Assembly (NCBI GenBank): GCA_017645275.1
Contig: JAGCPH010000020.1
Coordinates: 62,001-126,000 of the forward strand
DNA from: Bacteroidales bacterium
GTDB lineage: Bacteria > Bacteroidota > Bacteroidia > Bacteroidales > F082
DNA: 64,000 bases
Direction of reading: 5' to 3'
Under the pieces are notes generated by a model, which worked only from the letters and a program-made list of their open reading frames with translations, was not told the origin of the DNA and made no database searches. The translations under genes and the position numbers were made by a program. Shown here in pieces: positions 36,609 to 45,305 of the stretch. Every line of letters begins with the position of its first letter. Position 1 is the first letter of the stretch.

Positions 36609-37432
36609 GGCTTCGGTTCTTTGATTGTGAAAATTAAACTGGCTTGTAATGTTGTTCCCGTGAGCTGGTTCATTGTGGCGGAAACGTCAATAATTACACG
36701 GTTTACGGTATATCCGACACCGAAACATGCAGTACCAGGATTGGTGTGCACTCCGGCTCTGACATAAAAACTTTTCGTGGTGTGATATTCCAGTCCGAAA
36801 CGATAATCCATCTTGCGGTCGGAGTCGTATTCCACCTCGGTTGCCATGATGAAATCTTTCGTGATTGTGTAAGACAACCCGAACCTGAAAACTATCGGAA
36901 CATGTTGATTATAAATAGTTTTCAGCTTGACATGAATCGGATTGAAGATGTAAACCCCAAGACATAAATAATCAGTGATGTCAGATTGGATGCCCAATTC
37001 AAATGTCGCCGTTCGTCGTGTGGTGTAATCGCCTGAGAACCTAAACGACAGATAATCAAGCTTTAAGCCCATCTTCAGATATGGTCCGAAGTCACGGGCG
37101 AAAGCAAGTCCGACATTGTTTTCGTTATAATTCTCGAATCCGAAGCGGCTATAGGAGACCCCGAGAGTGCCTATATTAATAGGTATGACAAATCCGGCGT
37201 TCGCATAGCTTAACTCTTTCATTAAGAATCGGTTCTCATATGAGATTCCGGCACTGAGACTTCGCCATTGTGCCAGTCCGGCGGGGTTGTTTTGTATGCT
37301 CCAGAAATCACAAAAAGATACTGAGCAGCTGCCCATAGAAGTGCTTCTGCCACCAACATTTCCTAACAAATCCCATGAATATGCAGGGATATTCAATAGG
37401 AATAATCCTATCCATAAAAGGCTTCTTTTCAT
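36605..37432 (-). CDS. Outer-membrane beta-barrel protein, PorV/PorQ-like
   Basis: A 275-residue protein with a signal peptide (ending PAYSW). The start GGRSTSMGSCSVSFCDFWSIQNNPAGLA matches the 'SMGNA-A---D----NPAGLA' pattern of the PorV/PorQ/FadL-like barrels, and the rest is a set of amphipathic strands. PorV and PorQ take part in T9SS; whether this one does is unknown. It is the first gene of a two-gene unit with a good promoter. Confidence 0.75.
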   Translation of the reverse strand: MKRSLLWIGLFLLNIPAYSWDLLGNVGGRSTSMGSCSVSFCDFWSIQNNPAGLAQWRSLSAGISYENRFLMKELSYANAGFVIPINIGTLGVSYSRFGFENYNENNVGLAFARDFGPYLKMGLKLDYLSFRFSGDYTTRRTATFELGIQSDITDYLCLGVYIFNPIHVKLKTIYNQHVPIVFRFGLSYTITKDFIMATEVEYDSDRKMDYRFGLEYHTTKSFYVRAGVHTNPGTACFGVGYTVNRVIIDVSATMNQLTGTTLQASLIFTIKEPKP

Positions 37433-37465
37433 TTTGAAAGTTTTTAGTCCCTAAATAATTTTTTG

Positions 37466-37496
37466 CAAAATTACAGCGTTTTTATCAAAAAGTCAA
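37466..37496 (-). promoter_or_regulatory. Promoter of the barrel-HHH unit
   Basis: On the minus strand TTG (37494-37496), a 20-base spacer and TAATTTTG (37466-37473), 33 bases upstream of the ATG at 37432. Confidence 0.8.
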
Positions 37497-37506
37497 GAAA
37501 ATTTTT

Positions 37507-37514
37507 TAACTTTG
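37507..37514 (+). promoter_or_regulatory. -7 box for the DUF456 gene series
   Basis: TAACTTTG, 16 bases before the ATG at 37531, giving a leader of about ten bases. No -33 TTG visible. Confidence 0.55.
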
Positions 37515-37530
37515 TGCAAAATTTTTTGAT

Positions 37531-38049
37531 ATGGATTATTTGTTGATGATTTCGGCTATTGTGGTGATTATTATCGGCTTTATCGGCGATATTATCCCTG
37601 GAATTCCTGGCACTCCGGTAAGTTATCTGGCGTTGCTGCTGTTGCATTGGACCGACCGCATCAGCTATTCGTCACAGTTTCTGGTGATGACAGGCGTGAT
37701 TTGTGTGGTGATTACGGTTCTCGACTATATAGTGCCGGTCTGGGGCACAAAAAAATTCGGAGGCACCAAGGCGGGCACTCGAGGGAGCACTATCGGATTG
37801 GTTGTAGGCATCTTAGTGCTGCCGGCACTTGGCATCGTGCTCGGCCCGTTCGGTTTGTTAGGCATCCTCGGAGGTCCGTTCGTGGGCGCCTATATCGGTG
37901 AGAAAATGGGCGGCACACCCGACAATCTCGCATGGCGCTCGGCTTTCGGCTCGTTCATAGGCTTCTTGGCAGGCACCTTCATGAAGATAGCCTATACCTT
38001 AGTCATTGGTTTTTATGTGGTTAAGGATATTGTGAACGCATTTTTTTAG
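37531..38049 (+). CDS. DUF456 membrane protein
   Basis: A 172-residue, very hydrophobic, glycine-rich protein with four or five membrane segments (GFIGDIIPGIPGTPVSYLALLLLHW; a glycine-rich loop GTKKFGGTKAGTRGSTIGLVVG). This matches the DUF456 family of inner-membrane proteins of unknown function. It is the first of a plus-strand run: dipeptidase 29 bases downstream, then rarA, ubiE, menA. Confidence 0.87.
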   Translation: MDYLLMISAIVVIIIGFIGDIIPGIPGTPVSYLALLLLHWTDRISYSSQFLVMTGVICVVITVLDYIVPVWGTKKFGGTKAGTRGSTIGLVVGILVLPALGIVLGPFGLLGILGGPFVGAYIGEKMGGTPDNLAWRSAFGSFIGFLAGTFMKIAYTLVIGFYVVKDIVNAFF

Positions 38050-38078
38050 AAATTATAACACTCTCAAAAATAATAGCG

Positions 38079-39764
38079 ATGAAGTATCTGAAATCAATAA
38101 TTACGACTGTGTTTGTGATGGCAGGCTTGTCATCATTAGCATGCACTAACTTCTTGATTACCAAAGGCGCAAGCGTCGATGGCTCGAATTTTATAACATA
38201 CGCTGCCGACTCGCACATCCGCTACGGCGAGCTGTATTTTACCCCGGCGGCAGACTGGTCGGAAGGCTCGATGCGCGCCATTTATGATCGAAGCACCAAC
38301 GAAATAAGGGGATACGTTCCTCAGCCTGCACATACCTATCAGGTGGTGGGCTATATCAACGAACATCAGGTGGCTTTGGGTGAGACGACATTCGGTGGTC
38401 GCGAGGAACTCGTTGATCCTAAAGGACTTATCGACTACGGCAGCCTTATGTTTATGGCTCTCGAACGCTCGAAATCGGCACGCGAAGCTATCAAAGTGAT
38501 CGCTGACTTGGTTGAACAATATGGCTATGGCAGCGACGGCGAGACATTCTCGATTTCCGACAAGGACGAGGTCTGGTATTTTGAAATCATCGGAAAAGGC
38601 GAGGAGAAAGGCGCTGTCTGGGTGGCGATCCGCATCCCTGACGGATATGTGTCGGGTCACGCCAATGCCGCGAGAATACAGACGTTTCCACTGAGAGACG
38701 GCAAGAAATCAATCACCGACAAAGACTGGAAAAAGCTTTATAATAAAGAAGTGGAGGTGATTTATAAAAATGACATAATCAAATTCGCACGTAAAAAAGG
38801 CTATTTTGACGGAAAAGACAAGGATTTTGACTTCAGCGCGGCTTACGCTCCTGTTGACTTCTCGGCTGCAAGAATATGCGATTTGCGTGTATGGGCTATG
38901 TTTAACGAGGTGGCTGAGGGTATGGATCAGTATTGGGACTATGTGACTGGCAAAGACCTCGAACATGGACGTATGCCATTGTATATCAAGCCCGACCGAC
39001 TGATATCGCTCAGTGATGTGATGTCTTTTATGCGCAACCACTACCAAGGCACGGAACTCGACAAGACTCAGGATGTCGGTGCAGGCCCATTCGGCTCGCC
39101 TTACCGCTGTAACCCTTTGTATTGGGAGTACAACGGCGTGAAATATTTCAACGAACGCAGCACCGAGACGGTGCAGACCGGATTCTCATTCATCGCGCAG
39201 TCACGCAACTGGCTGCCCGACCAGGTGGGAGGCATCATCTGGTTCGGCGTAGATGACACTGGCTCAACGGTTTACACACCATTCTACTGCTCGATTTCGG
39301 AAGTGCCGATTGAATACCGTGTGGGCAACGGCGATATGCTCACTTACTCCGACAACGCCGCATTCTGGGTGTTCAACCGCCTCGCACATTTCAAATACCT
39401 GTTTTATAACAGGGTGATTGGCGACATCCAGAAAGTGCAGAATGAGCTCGAGACTGAATACCAAGAACGAGTGAAAGTCGTTGACAATCAAGCTGTTGAG
39501 ATGCTGCAAAATAGCGGCGAAAAGGAGGCAATAGCATTCCTAACGGAATTCGACACCAAAGCTGCCGCTAACACCATCAAGAGATGGAAAGAATTGGATA
39601 ACTATCTGTTAGTCAAATACTTAGATAGCAATGTGAAACAAGAGGAGAACGGCGAGTTCAAACGTAATGGCTACGGCTATCCTGCCAAGCCGAAACAGCC
39701 AGGTTATCCTGACTCTTGGAAGAAACAAGTGATTGAAGAAACTGGCGACAGATTTGAAAGATGA
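38079..39764 (+). CDS. C69-family dipeptidase
   Basis: A 561-residue secreted peptidase. The signal peptide ends before Cys22 in SLACTNFLITKGAS; in family C69 (PepD, an Ntn hydrolase) this cysteine becomes the N-terminal nucleophile after cleavage. Other matches are GETTFGGREELVDPKGLIDYG and the HANAARI segment. It would cleave dipeptides in the periplasm or outside, useful to a proteolytic bacterium. Its stop overlaps the rarA start (ATGA). Confidence 0.9.
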   Translation: MKYLKSIITTVFVMAGLSSLACTNFLITKGASVDGSNFITYAADSHIRYGELYFTPAADWSEGSMRAIYDRSTNEIRGYVPQPAHTYQVVGYINEHQVALGETTFGGREELVDPKGLIDYGSLMFMALERSKSAREAIKVIADLVEQYGYGSDGETFSISDKDEVWYFEIIGKGEEKGAVWVAIRIPDGYVSGHANAARIQTFPLRDGKKSITDKDWKKLYNKEVEVIYKNDIIKFARKKGYFDGKDKDFDFSAAYAPVDFSAARICDLRVWAMFNEVAEGMDQYWDYVTGKDLEHGRMPLYIKPDRLISLSDVMSFMRNHYQGTELDKTQDVGAGPFGSPYRCNPLYWEYNGVKYFNERSTETVQTGFSFIAQSRNWLPDQVGGIIWFGVDDTGSTVYTPFYCSISEVPIEYRVGNGDMLTYSDNAAFWVFNRLAHFKYLFYNRVIGDIQKVQNELETEYQERVKVVDNQAVEMLQNSGEKEAIAFLTEFDTKAAANTIKRWKELDNYLLVKYLDSNVKQEENGEFKRNGYGYPAKPKQPGYPDSWKKQVIEETGDRFER

Positions 39765-41044
39765 GACCTACGACACCATTAGCGGAACGTCTGCGTCCGA
39801 CCTCGTTGGACGGCTATATCGGGCAGGAGCACCTTATAGGTCCGAATGCCGTGCTGCGTCGTGCCATCGAGAGCGGCCATATCCCCTCGATGATATTCTG
39901 GGGGCCTCCAGGAGTGGGCAAGACGACGCTCGCATACATCATCTCAAAACAGGTGAAACGTCAGTTTTTCGTGCTCAGCGCGGTGAGTAGCGGCGTGAAA
40001 GACGTGCGCGAGGTCTATGACCGAGCGCGCATGGCACCCGAACCGCCGATACTGTTCATTGATGAGATTCACAGGTTTTCAAAGGCTCAACAGGATTCGT
40101 TGCTCGGCGCAGTAGAAAAAGGCTTGGTGACATTGATAGGCGCCACGACAGAAAACCCGAGCTTCGAGGTGATATCGCCATTGCTCTCGAGATGCCAGGT
40201 CTATATCTTGAAAAACCTTGAAAAAGACGACCTTAAGAAGCTGATTGTCAACGCTGTAGAGGTTCTAAAAGAGGATTATAAAAAAGAAATAATCATTGAG
40301 GAAGACGAGGCACTGATGCAGATCAGCGGGGGAGATGCGCGAAAGCTTCTCAACGCCATCGATCTTGTGGTCGGGATGCTCGACGATGCGGAGCCTGAAG
40401 CGAAGAAACTCGTTGTAAATAACGAGGTTACAACAAAATATATCCAGAGCAACCTGCTGAAATACGACCGCCTCGGCGAGATGCATTATGATATAATCTC
40501 GGCATTTATCAAGTCAATACGTGGCAGCGACCCGAATGCGGCGGTTTATTACCTCGCACGCATGATCGAAGCTGGTGAAGACCCGTTATTTATCGCCCGA
40601 AGGATGCTGATTTTGGCATCTGAAGATATCGGAAATGCCAATCCTAACGCGCTCTTGCTCGCCAATGCTTGTTTCGACGCTGTGAATAAAATAGGCTGGC
40701 CTGAAAGCAGAATCATCCTTTCGCAGACTGCCACATATCTTGCATCATCGGCAAAAAGTAATGCTGCTGTTGTCGCCATTGACTCTGCTCAGGCACTGGT
40801 GAAAAAAACTGGCAATCTCAGCGTACCTCTGCATCTGCGTAACGCCCCGACAAAACTCATGAAAGACATTGGTTATTCTGATGGTTACAAATATGCACAT
40901 AGCTATCCAGGCAACTTCGTAGATCAGGAGTTTTTGCCTGATGAGATATCTGGAACACGCCTGTATTCGCCTCAGGACAACCCACGTGAACAAGAACTGC
41001 GCCGCTCGCTGAAAGCTAAATGGAAGGACAAATATGGCTACTGA
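39761..41044 (+). CDS. rarA: Replication-associated recombination protein A
   Basis: A 427-residue AAA+ ATPase of the RarA/MgsA/WRNIP1 family, which acts at stalled replication forks. Walker A WGPPGVGKTT is at 47-56, Walker [11 protein letters not shown] follows, and the sensor region IGATTENPSFEV is present; the C-terminal tetramerisation part contains ASEDIGNANP. Length is normal. It overlaps the dipeptidase by four bases and ubiE by eleven. Confidence 0.94.
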   Translation: MRPTTPLAERLRPTSLDGYIGQEHLIGPNAVLRRAIESGHIPSMIFWGPPGVGKTTLAYIISKQVKRQFFVLSAVSSGVKDVREVYDRARMAPEPPILFIDEIHRFSKAQQDSLLGAVEKGLVTLIGATTENPSFEVISPLLSRCQVYILKNLEKDDLKKLIVNAVEVLKEDYKKEIIIEEDEALMQISGGDARKLLNAIDLVVGMLDDAEPEAKKLVVNNEVTTKYIQSNLLKYDRLGEMHYDIISAFIKSIRGSDPNAAVYYLARMIEAGEDPLFIARRMLILASEDIGNANPNALLLANACFDAVNKIGWPESRIILSQTATYLASSAKSNAAVVAIDSAQALVKKTGNLSVPLHLRNAPTKLMKDIGYSDGYKYAHSYPGNFVDQEFLPDEISGTRLYSPQDNPREQELRRSLKAKWKDKYGY

Positions 41045-41747
41045 TAAAGAGCAAATAGCATTGATGTTCAACGACATAGCTCCGACTTACGACAAGCTAA
41101 ACCACATACTCTCGCTTAACGTCGACAAGTCGTGGCGCAGGAAGGCTGTCAAGCGTTTGAAAAAGTCATTGGCCACTGTGCAGGATCCTATGATTCTTGA
41201 TGTGGCTTGCGGCACCGCTGATTCTACAATACAAATCGCTAAAATCATTAAAAATGCTGAGGTTTTAGGCCTCGACATCTCTGAAAAGATGCTTGAAATA
41301 GGAGAGGAGAAGGTTATAAAACTCGGACTCAACGACAGAATTAAATTATTTAATTCTTGTGCCGAGAATATTGATTTTCTGGATAATAAATTCGATGCGG
41401 TGTTTGTGGCTTTCGGGGTGCGTAATTTCTCCGACAGAATGAAAGGCTTGAGTGAGATTTTGCGGGTTTTGAAACCCCAATGCAGTCTGTTTGTGCTGGA
41501 ACTCTCTGAGCCTCATAATGTTATCGTACGATGGTTTTATAATCTGTATTTTAAAAACATACTTCCATTCATAGGGAAAAAAGTATCAGGCAATGGCGCT
41601 GCTTATCGTTATCTGCAGCAGACTGTCGAGAAGTTTCCGATGCCGAAAGAGTTTGTGATGATGTTGCAAGATATTGGTTATCAAGATGTTAAACATAAGG
41701 CATTTTCGTTAGGACTATGTCGGCTTTATCAGGCAAAAAAGAATTGA
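41034..41747 (+). CDS. ubiE: Demethylmenaquinone methyltransferase
   Basis: A 237-residue class I SAM methyltransferase, the last step of menaquinone synthesis (MenG/UbiE). NDIAPTYDKLNHILSLNVDKSWRR is the family's N-terminal motif, LDVACGTADSTIQIA the SAM-binding loop, and AFGVRNFSDRMKGLSEILRVL the second UbiE signature. It directly precedes menA, which makes its substrate. Only the menaquinone role is expected in this group. Confidence 0.94.
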   Translation: MATDKEQIALMFNDIAPTYDKLNHILSLNVDKSWRRKAVKRLKKSLATVQDPMILDVACGTADSTIQIAKIIKNAEVLGLDISEKMLEIGEEKVIKLGLNDRIKLFNSCAENIDFLDNKFDAVFVAFGVRNFSDRMKGLSEILRVLKPQCSLFVLELSEPHNVIVRWFYNLYFKNILPFIGKKVSGNGAAYRYLQQTVEKFPMPKEFVMMLQDIGYQDVKHKAFSLGLCRLYQAKKN

Positions 41748-41748
41748 A

Positions 41749-42615
41749 ATGTCAAAAGTGAAGTTCAAATATTGGATTCAGGCGGCGCGACCAAAGACAT
41801 TGTTGGTGTCGATGGCACCAGTGATAATGTCAGTGGCTATAGCTTCTATGTATGTGACAATCAATTGGTTGCCTGCCGTAATATGTCTTATTTTTGCTGT
41901 GATGGCACAAATCCTTTCAAACTTTGTCAACGACTACGCCGACGGTTTGAAAGGTGCTGACAATGAGCGACTTGGACCGCAACGTATGGTGGCTTCCGGC
42001 TTGATATCGCCTCAAAAAATGCGTCGAGGAATCATAGTCTGGGGCGTTTTGACATTCATTGTCGGCTGCACCTTATTATATTATGGCGGCTGGATCTTGC
42101 TGCCGTTCGGAATAGTCATTCTTTTGTGTGCACTAGCATATTCGGCTGGTCCGTTCCCGCTTTCACGTCATGCGTTGGGCGACGTGGCTGTGGTGCTGTT
42201 TTATGGCATCGCGCCAGTGGTTCTCACGTTTTTCATTCAGACAGAATTTGTCAACTGGCAAATAATCCTCGCAGGACTCGCAATCGGTATAGTGGCTAAC
42301 AACTTATTGATAGTCAATAACTATCGTGATGCTGAACAGGATGCTGCAAATGGCAAAAAGACAACTGTCACAGTCTTCGGAAAGCAATTCATGAAATGGA
42401 TCTATTTTTTGAATCCGATAATTGCAATAATATTGATTTATTTGGTTTTTAAAAATTATATAATATTATTATATCTCATTCCGTTTTTAATCTATTCAGT
42501 TTTAGTTAGTCGCAAATTCTCAAAGGCTAAAGGAATGGAATTTAATAAGTTGATAGGAATGTCATCGCTCGAAGCGATAATTTTTGCAATTACAATTGTA
42601 ATTTATATAATATAA
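41749..42615 (+). CDS. menA: 1,4-dihydroxy-2-naphthoate polyprenyltransferase
   Basis: A 288-residue UbiA-type membrane prenyltransferase with about eight membrane segments. The allylic diphosphate-binding motif NDYADG is at 61-66, and the second motif is NNYRDAEQDAANGKKT. It attaches the isoprenoid chain in menaquinone synthesis. One base separates it from ubiE. The last ~60 codons are noticeably more AT-rich. Confidence 0.93.
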   Translation: MSKVKFKYWIQAARPKTLLVSMAPVIMSVAIASMYVTINWLPAVICLIFAVMAQILSNFVNDYADGLKGADNERLGPQRMVASGLISPQKMRRGIIVWGVLTFIVGCTLLYYGGWILLPFGIVILLCALAYSAGPFPLSRHALGDVAVVLFYGIAPVVLTFFIQTEFVNWQIILAGLAIGIVANNLLIVNNYRDAEQDAANGKKTTVTVFGKQFMKWIYFLNPIIAIILIYLVFKNYIILLYLIPFLIYSVLVSRKFSKAKGMEFNKLIGMSSLEAIIFAITIVIYII

Positions 42616-42643
42616 GATTTAAATATTTATAGTATAAAAATAT

Positions 42644-43114
42644 ATGTCAGAAAATTTGATTATCCAAGGAAATAACAAGCAGGAGCTTTACGAGAACCTG
42701 TTGCCGCAAATAAAATCGCTGGTTGAATGTGAAACCGACGAAATTGCCAATATGGCTAATGTATCGGCATGTCTGAAAGACACGTTCAACTTTTGGTGGG
42801 TGGGCTTTTACAGAGTGATTGACAATGAGTTGGTGCTCGGCCCGTTCCAAGGTCCGCTGGCATGCACCCGAATCCGCAAAGGCAAAGGTGTGTGCGGCAC
42901 TGCATGGCAAGAGGCGAAAACACAGATAGTTCCAGACGTTGACGCGTTTCCAGGACACATCGCCTGCAGCAGTCTCACGAGGTCGGAGATTGTGGTGCCG
43001 ATAATCAGAAACGGTGTAGTAGTGGCAGTTCTCGACATCGACAGCGAGAAACTGGCCAATTTCGATGAGGTCGACAAGGAAAATCTCGAGAAGCTGGTAG
43101 CCTTATTTGTCTAA
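42644..43114 (+). CDS. Free methionine-R-sulfoxide reductase (GAF domain)
   Basis: A 156-residue GAF-fold enzyme that reduces free methionine-(R)-sulfoxide. The three conserved cysteines are in place: Cys74 (LACTRI), Cys84 (GVCGTAW) and Cys108 (GHIACSS). The GAF core IVVPII-NG-VVAVLDIDS is also typical. It is 28 bases after menA, and its 3' end overlaps the convergent gene by 12 bases. Confidence 0.9.
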   Translation: MSENLIIQGNNKQELYENLLPQIKSLVECETDEIANMANVSACLKDTFNFWWVGFYRVIDNELVLGPFQGPLACTRIRKGKGVCGTAWQEAKTQIVPDVDAFPGHIACSSLTRSEIVVPIIRNGVVVAVLDIDSEKLANFDEVDKENLEKLVALFV

Positions 43115-44200
43115 AACATCGAGGAAATCTTCAGGGAGCCAGACGTTTTCCATGTTTATTGCATCCTTGAAAAGCGGCGCTATCTCATATGGCTCGAAGC
43201 CTGCGATGCCGCAGCCGATACGGGTTACGAGGAAGTTCAGCTCCTTGTGATTGTTGGCAAAATCGATAAATTCATCGACGAAAGGTTTGATTGTCTCCAC
43301 ACCGCCTTGCATGGTCGGGATGGCATACGATTGTCCTTGAAGGCCAACGCCTTGACCCATCACAGCACCGAAGTGCATACGTGCCATAAATGCCGCTCCG
43401 CCAGCGTGGATGCCTTGCAGATTGCTGCCGAAAACGAAAATCTCGTTCGGCTTGAGAACCGAAATCCTGTCGGGGGTGATACGTCTGTTTTCCATATATT
43501 TTTCTGGTATTTCCAAGCAAAATCTTGCTCTCGCGAAATGACGTGGAGCCATAACAGGTGCCGCTCCTGCTTTCTCGTATTCCGCCATCTCTTCGTGTAC
43601 CTCGAACATCGCGCCTTTGTAAAGACCTTCGGAGTAGTTCTCGATGACAAACGGCGTCACCACCTCGTCCATCATCTTTTTATAGCGCTGGTTCACTGCC
43701 GACGGGGTGATATGAAGCATTTCCGCCACGTCTTTTTGCGAATACCCGGCATAAAAAACGAAGTGCGCAATCTCTTGCATCACGCGGTCTTTCTTGTAAT
43801 AAGACGCCACGGCATCGGCCACCTGTAGCATCATTCCATCCTCATAATCGCTCGAGCGGATATAAGCCAAAACATCATCAGCCGACGAGTCACTCAATGG
43901 CGAAAACTCCTTGTTATAAGCCTTCAGCGCGTCGAGAATCACAAAACGGAAGCCGTTGGTCATCCAAGTTGAGAGCTTGACACCATTCGGGCGGTCGAGC
44001 AGAGGCTTGAACTGATGAATCATCAGGCTGATGTAATATTCGTGCGCCAACGAATAGAAATCGAGGCCTGTTTTGTAGCGAAGCTGGTATTTATGGTCAA
44101 AAATATCATATGCCTTACGGCAAAAACCGTAAAAATACTCTTTCGTGATATGCTCGTCGAAAGAACAAAAGCCGTTGATAATCAATTCGTCGCTAATCAT
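43103..44200 (-). CDS. Sigma-70-like region fused to a macrodomain-like (A1S_2505-type) domain
   Basis: A 365-residue protein with two parts. Residues about 15-190 resemble sigma-70 family regions 2 and 4: a helical stretch with STWMTNGFRFVILDALKAYNKE and a helix-turn-helix YSQKDVAEMLHITPSAVNQRYKKM. Residues about 250-365, IFVFGSNLQGIHAGGAAFMA through GQGVGLQGQSYAIPT to VTRIGCGIAGF-P-EIAPLF, match the A1S_2505-type domain found in phages and bacteria, which looks macrodomain-related and may bind ADP-ribose-like ligands. The fusion suggests transcription responding to, or acting on, NAD-derived signals (inference). The start follows a -7 box by seven bases. Confidence 0.8.
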   Translation of the reverse strand: MISDELIINGFCSFDEHITKEYFYGFCRKAYDIFDHKYQLRYKTGLDFYSLAHEYYISLMIHQFKPLLDRPNGVKLSTWMTNGFRFVILDALKAYNKEFSPLSDSSADDVLAYIRSSDYEDGMMLQVADAVASYYKKDRVMQEIAHFVFYAGYSQKDVAEMLHITPSAVNQRYKKMMDEVVTPFVIENYSEGLYKGAMFEVHEEMAEYEKAGAAPVMAPRHFARARFCLEIPEKYMENRRITPDRISVLKPNEIFVFGSNLQGIHAGGAAFMARMHFGAVMGQGVGLQGQSYAIPTMQGGVETIKPFVDEFIDFANNHKELNFLVTRIGCGIAGFEPYEIAPLFKDAINMENVWLPEDFLDVLDK

Positions 44201-44206
44201 ATTTGC

Positions 44207-44214
44207 AAAATTAT
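44207..44214 (-). promoter_or_regulatory. -7 box of the sigma-macrodomain gene, possibly leaderless
   Basis: TAATTTTG on the minus strand, ending at 44207, with the ATG at 44200; transcription would begin at or beside the start codon. Confidence 0.6.
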
Positions 44215-44267
44215 TAAAAAATTTTGAAAGCGCTTAACTTTTTTGAAAATAAATCTTCTTAATGAAA

Positions 44268-44273
44268 AAGGAG
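44268..44273 (+). promoter_or_regulatory. Shine-Dalgarno sequence of the vWA gene
   Basis: AAGGAG, nine bases before the ATG at 44283; it decides that start over the later ATG at 44310. Confidence 0.7.
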
Positions 44274-44282
44274 ATGAAATAA

Positions 44283-44951
44283 ATGTTTAACAATCAAAAT
44301 TTTAGCAATATGAAAACATCGGAAAACCAAGGAAAGAAAGTTTACAACCTCATCATCGTCGACGAGTCGGGTTCGATGAGCATCATCAGAAACGAGGCTT
44401 TGGCCGGCCTCAACGAGACTATCGAGACATGCCAGAAGATGCAGGAGATGCATCCTGAGATGGAGCAACGAATCACGCTGATCTCGTTTGACAGCGGTCA
44501 TTTTAAAGTTCACATGGACAACGAGCCGGCGATGAAAGCCCGCAAGCTGACCGTTGAAGACTATCGTCCGAATGCCGCGACACCGCTATATGATGCGATT
44601 GGCAAAGGCATTGCTAAGCTTAACGCACAGACTGAAGCTGGTGAGAACGTGCTTGTGACCATCATCACTGATGGTGAGGAAAACTGCAGCCAGGAATACA
44701 ATCTTAAGATGGTTAAGACATTGATAGAGAAGCAGAAAGCAATGGGATGGACATTTACCTTGATAGGCACCGACAACCTCGATGTGGAGGGCATGGCCGG
44801 CGCATTATCTATCGACAACCACCTTGAATTCACCGAGGATGCGGAATCAACAAAAGTGATGTTTGCCAAGGAACGCAAGGCGAGAACTCGCTTCATGGCA
44901 TGTGTCGCTAAGGGAGAGATGATGGAAGAGGGGAGCTATTTTAAGAATTAA
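44283..44951 (+). CDS. von Willebrand factor A domain protein
   Basis: A 222-residue cytoplasmic vWA protein. The MIDAS metal site is intact: Asp27-x-Ser29-x-Ser31 in IIVDESGSMS, a Thr in NAATPLYDAIG, and Asp in IITDGEENCS. It resembles TerY/YfbK-type stress-associated vWA proteins without their extra domains. It is divergent from the sigma-macrodomain gene with 82 bases between, so the two may be functionally linked. The stop is followed by degenerate seven-base units (TTAAGAG, TTTGAAG, TTAGAAG). Confidence 0.88.
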   Translation: MFNNQNFSNMKTSENQGKKVYNLIIVDESGSMSIIRNEALAGLNETIETCQKMQEMHPEMEQRITLISFDSGHFKVHMDNEPAMKARKLTVEDYRPNAATPLYDAIGKGIAKLNAQTEAGENVLVTIITDGEENCSQEYNLKMVKTLIEKQKAMGWTFTLIGTDNLDVEGMAGALSIDNHLEFTEDAESTKVMFAKERKARTRFMACVAKGEMMEEGSYFKN

Positions 44952-44970
44952 GAGTTTGAAGTTAGAAGTT

Positions 44971-45011
44971 AATCAGTTGTTCAGTTGGTCTGGGCAACTG
45001 ATTATTTTTTT
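44971..45011 (+). terminator. Intrinsic terminator after the vWA gene
   Basis: AATCAGTTG (44971-44979) pairs with CAACTGATT (44995-45003), followed by ATTTTTTT. Confidence 0.88.
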
Positions 45012-45051
45012 GTAATAATTTTGAAATTGAAAAGTTAGTTTAACTTTTTTC

Positions 45052-45082
45052 TTGCATAATTAAAAATAATCCTATATCTTTG
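45052..45082 (+). promoter_or_regulatory. Strong promoter of the structured RNA / T9SS operon
   Basis: TTG at 45052-45054, 20-base spacer, TATCTTTG at 45075-45082, followed by GCAG. The first protein start is about 270 bases downstream, so a long leader or a separate small RNA is made. Confidence 0.85.
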
Positions 45083-45088
45083 CAGTCG

Positions 45089-45305
45089 CATTGTAATACA
45101 AAGTATCATGTAGAAAGCAACACAGACATATAAAAAATAGCGTTTGTAGCTATTCCTTGACGCTCAAATTTCCACAAGTCTTTACGACAAAACCAATCAA
45201 GGAGGAGTTCACAAACGCCGTATTCGTTTACGGCGTGGAACGACTTGTTAGATTGGTGGGCGTGGAAACCCGAGCGTCAGGCAAGTCGGTCTCCACGCCT
45301 TTTTT
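45089..45305 (+). ncRNA. Structured RNA or leader with competing pairings, unknown family
   Basis: A ~217-base non-coding stretch between a strong promoter and an intrinsic terminator. Several perfect complementary blocks are visible: 45140-45147 with 45211-45218; 45156-45165 with 45272-45281 (ten pairs, one G-U); 45169-45175 with 45262-45268; 45174-45180 with 45242-45248; 45192-45198 with 45251-45257; a hairpin 45216-45222/45229-45235 with loop TTCGTT. Several of these cross, so they are pseudoknots or alternatives. GGCGTGGAA occurs twice (45232-45240, 45259-45267) and CAAGTC twice (45175-45180, 45282-45287), giving rival partners. AAGGAGGAG at 45199-45207 has no start codon at a usable distance. 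It may be an independent small RNA or a terminator-controlled leader (riboswitch-like). Confidence 0.7.
45259..45305 (+). terminator. Intrinsic terminator 49 bases before the protease gene
   Basis: GGCGTGGA (45259-45266) pairs with TCCACGCC (45292-45299), followed by TTTTTT (45300-45305). The 5' arm can instead pair with 45169-45175, which would open the terminator. Confidence 0.85.
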
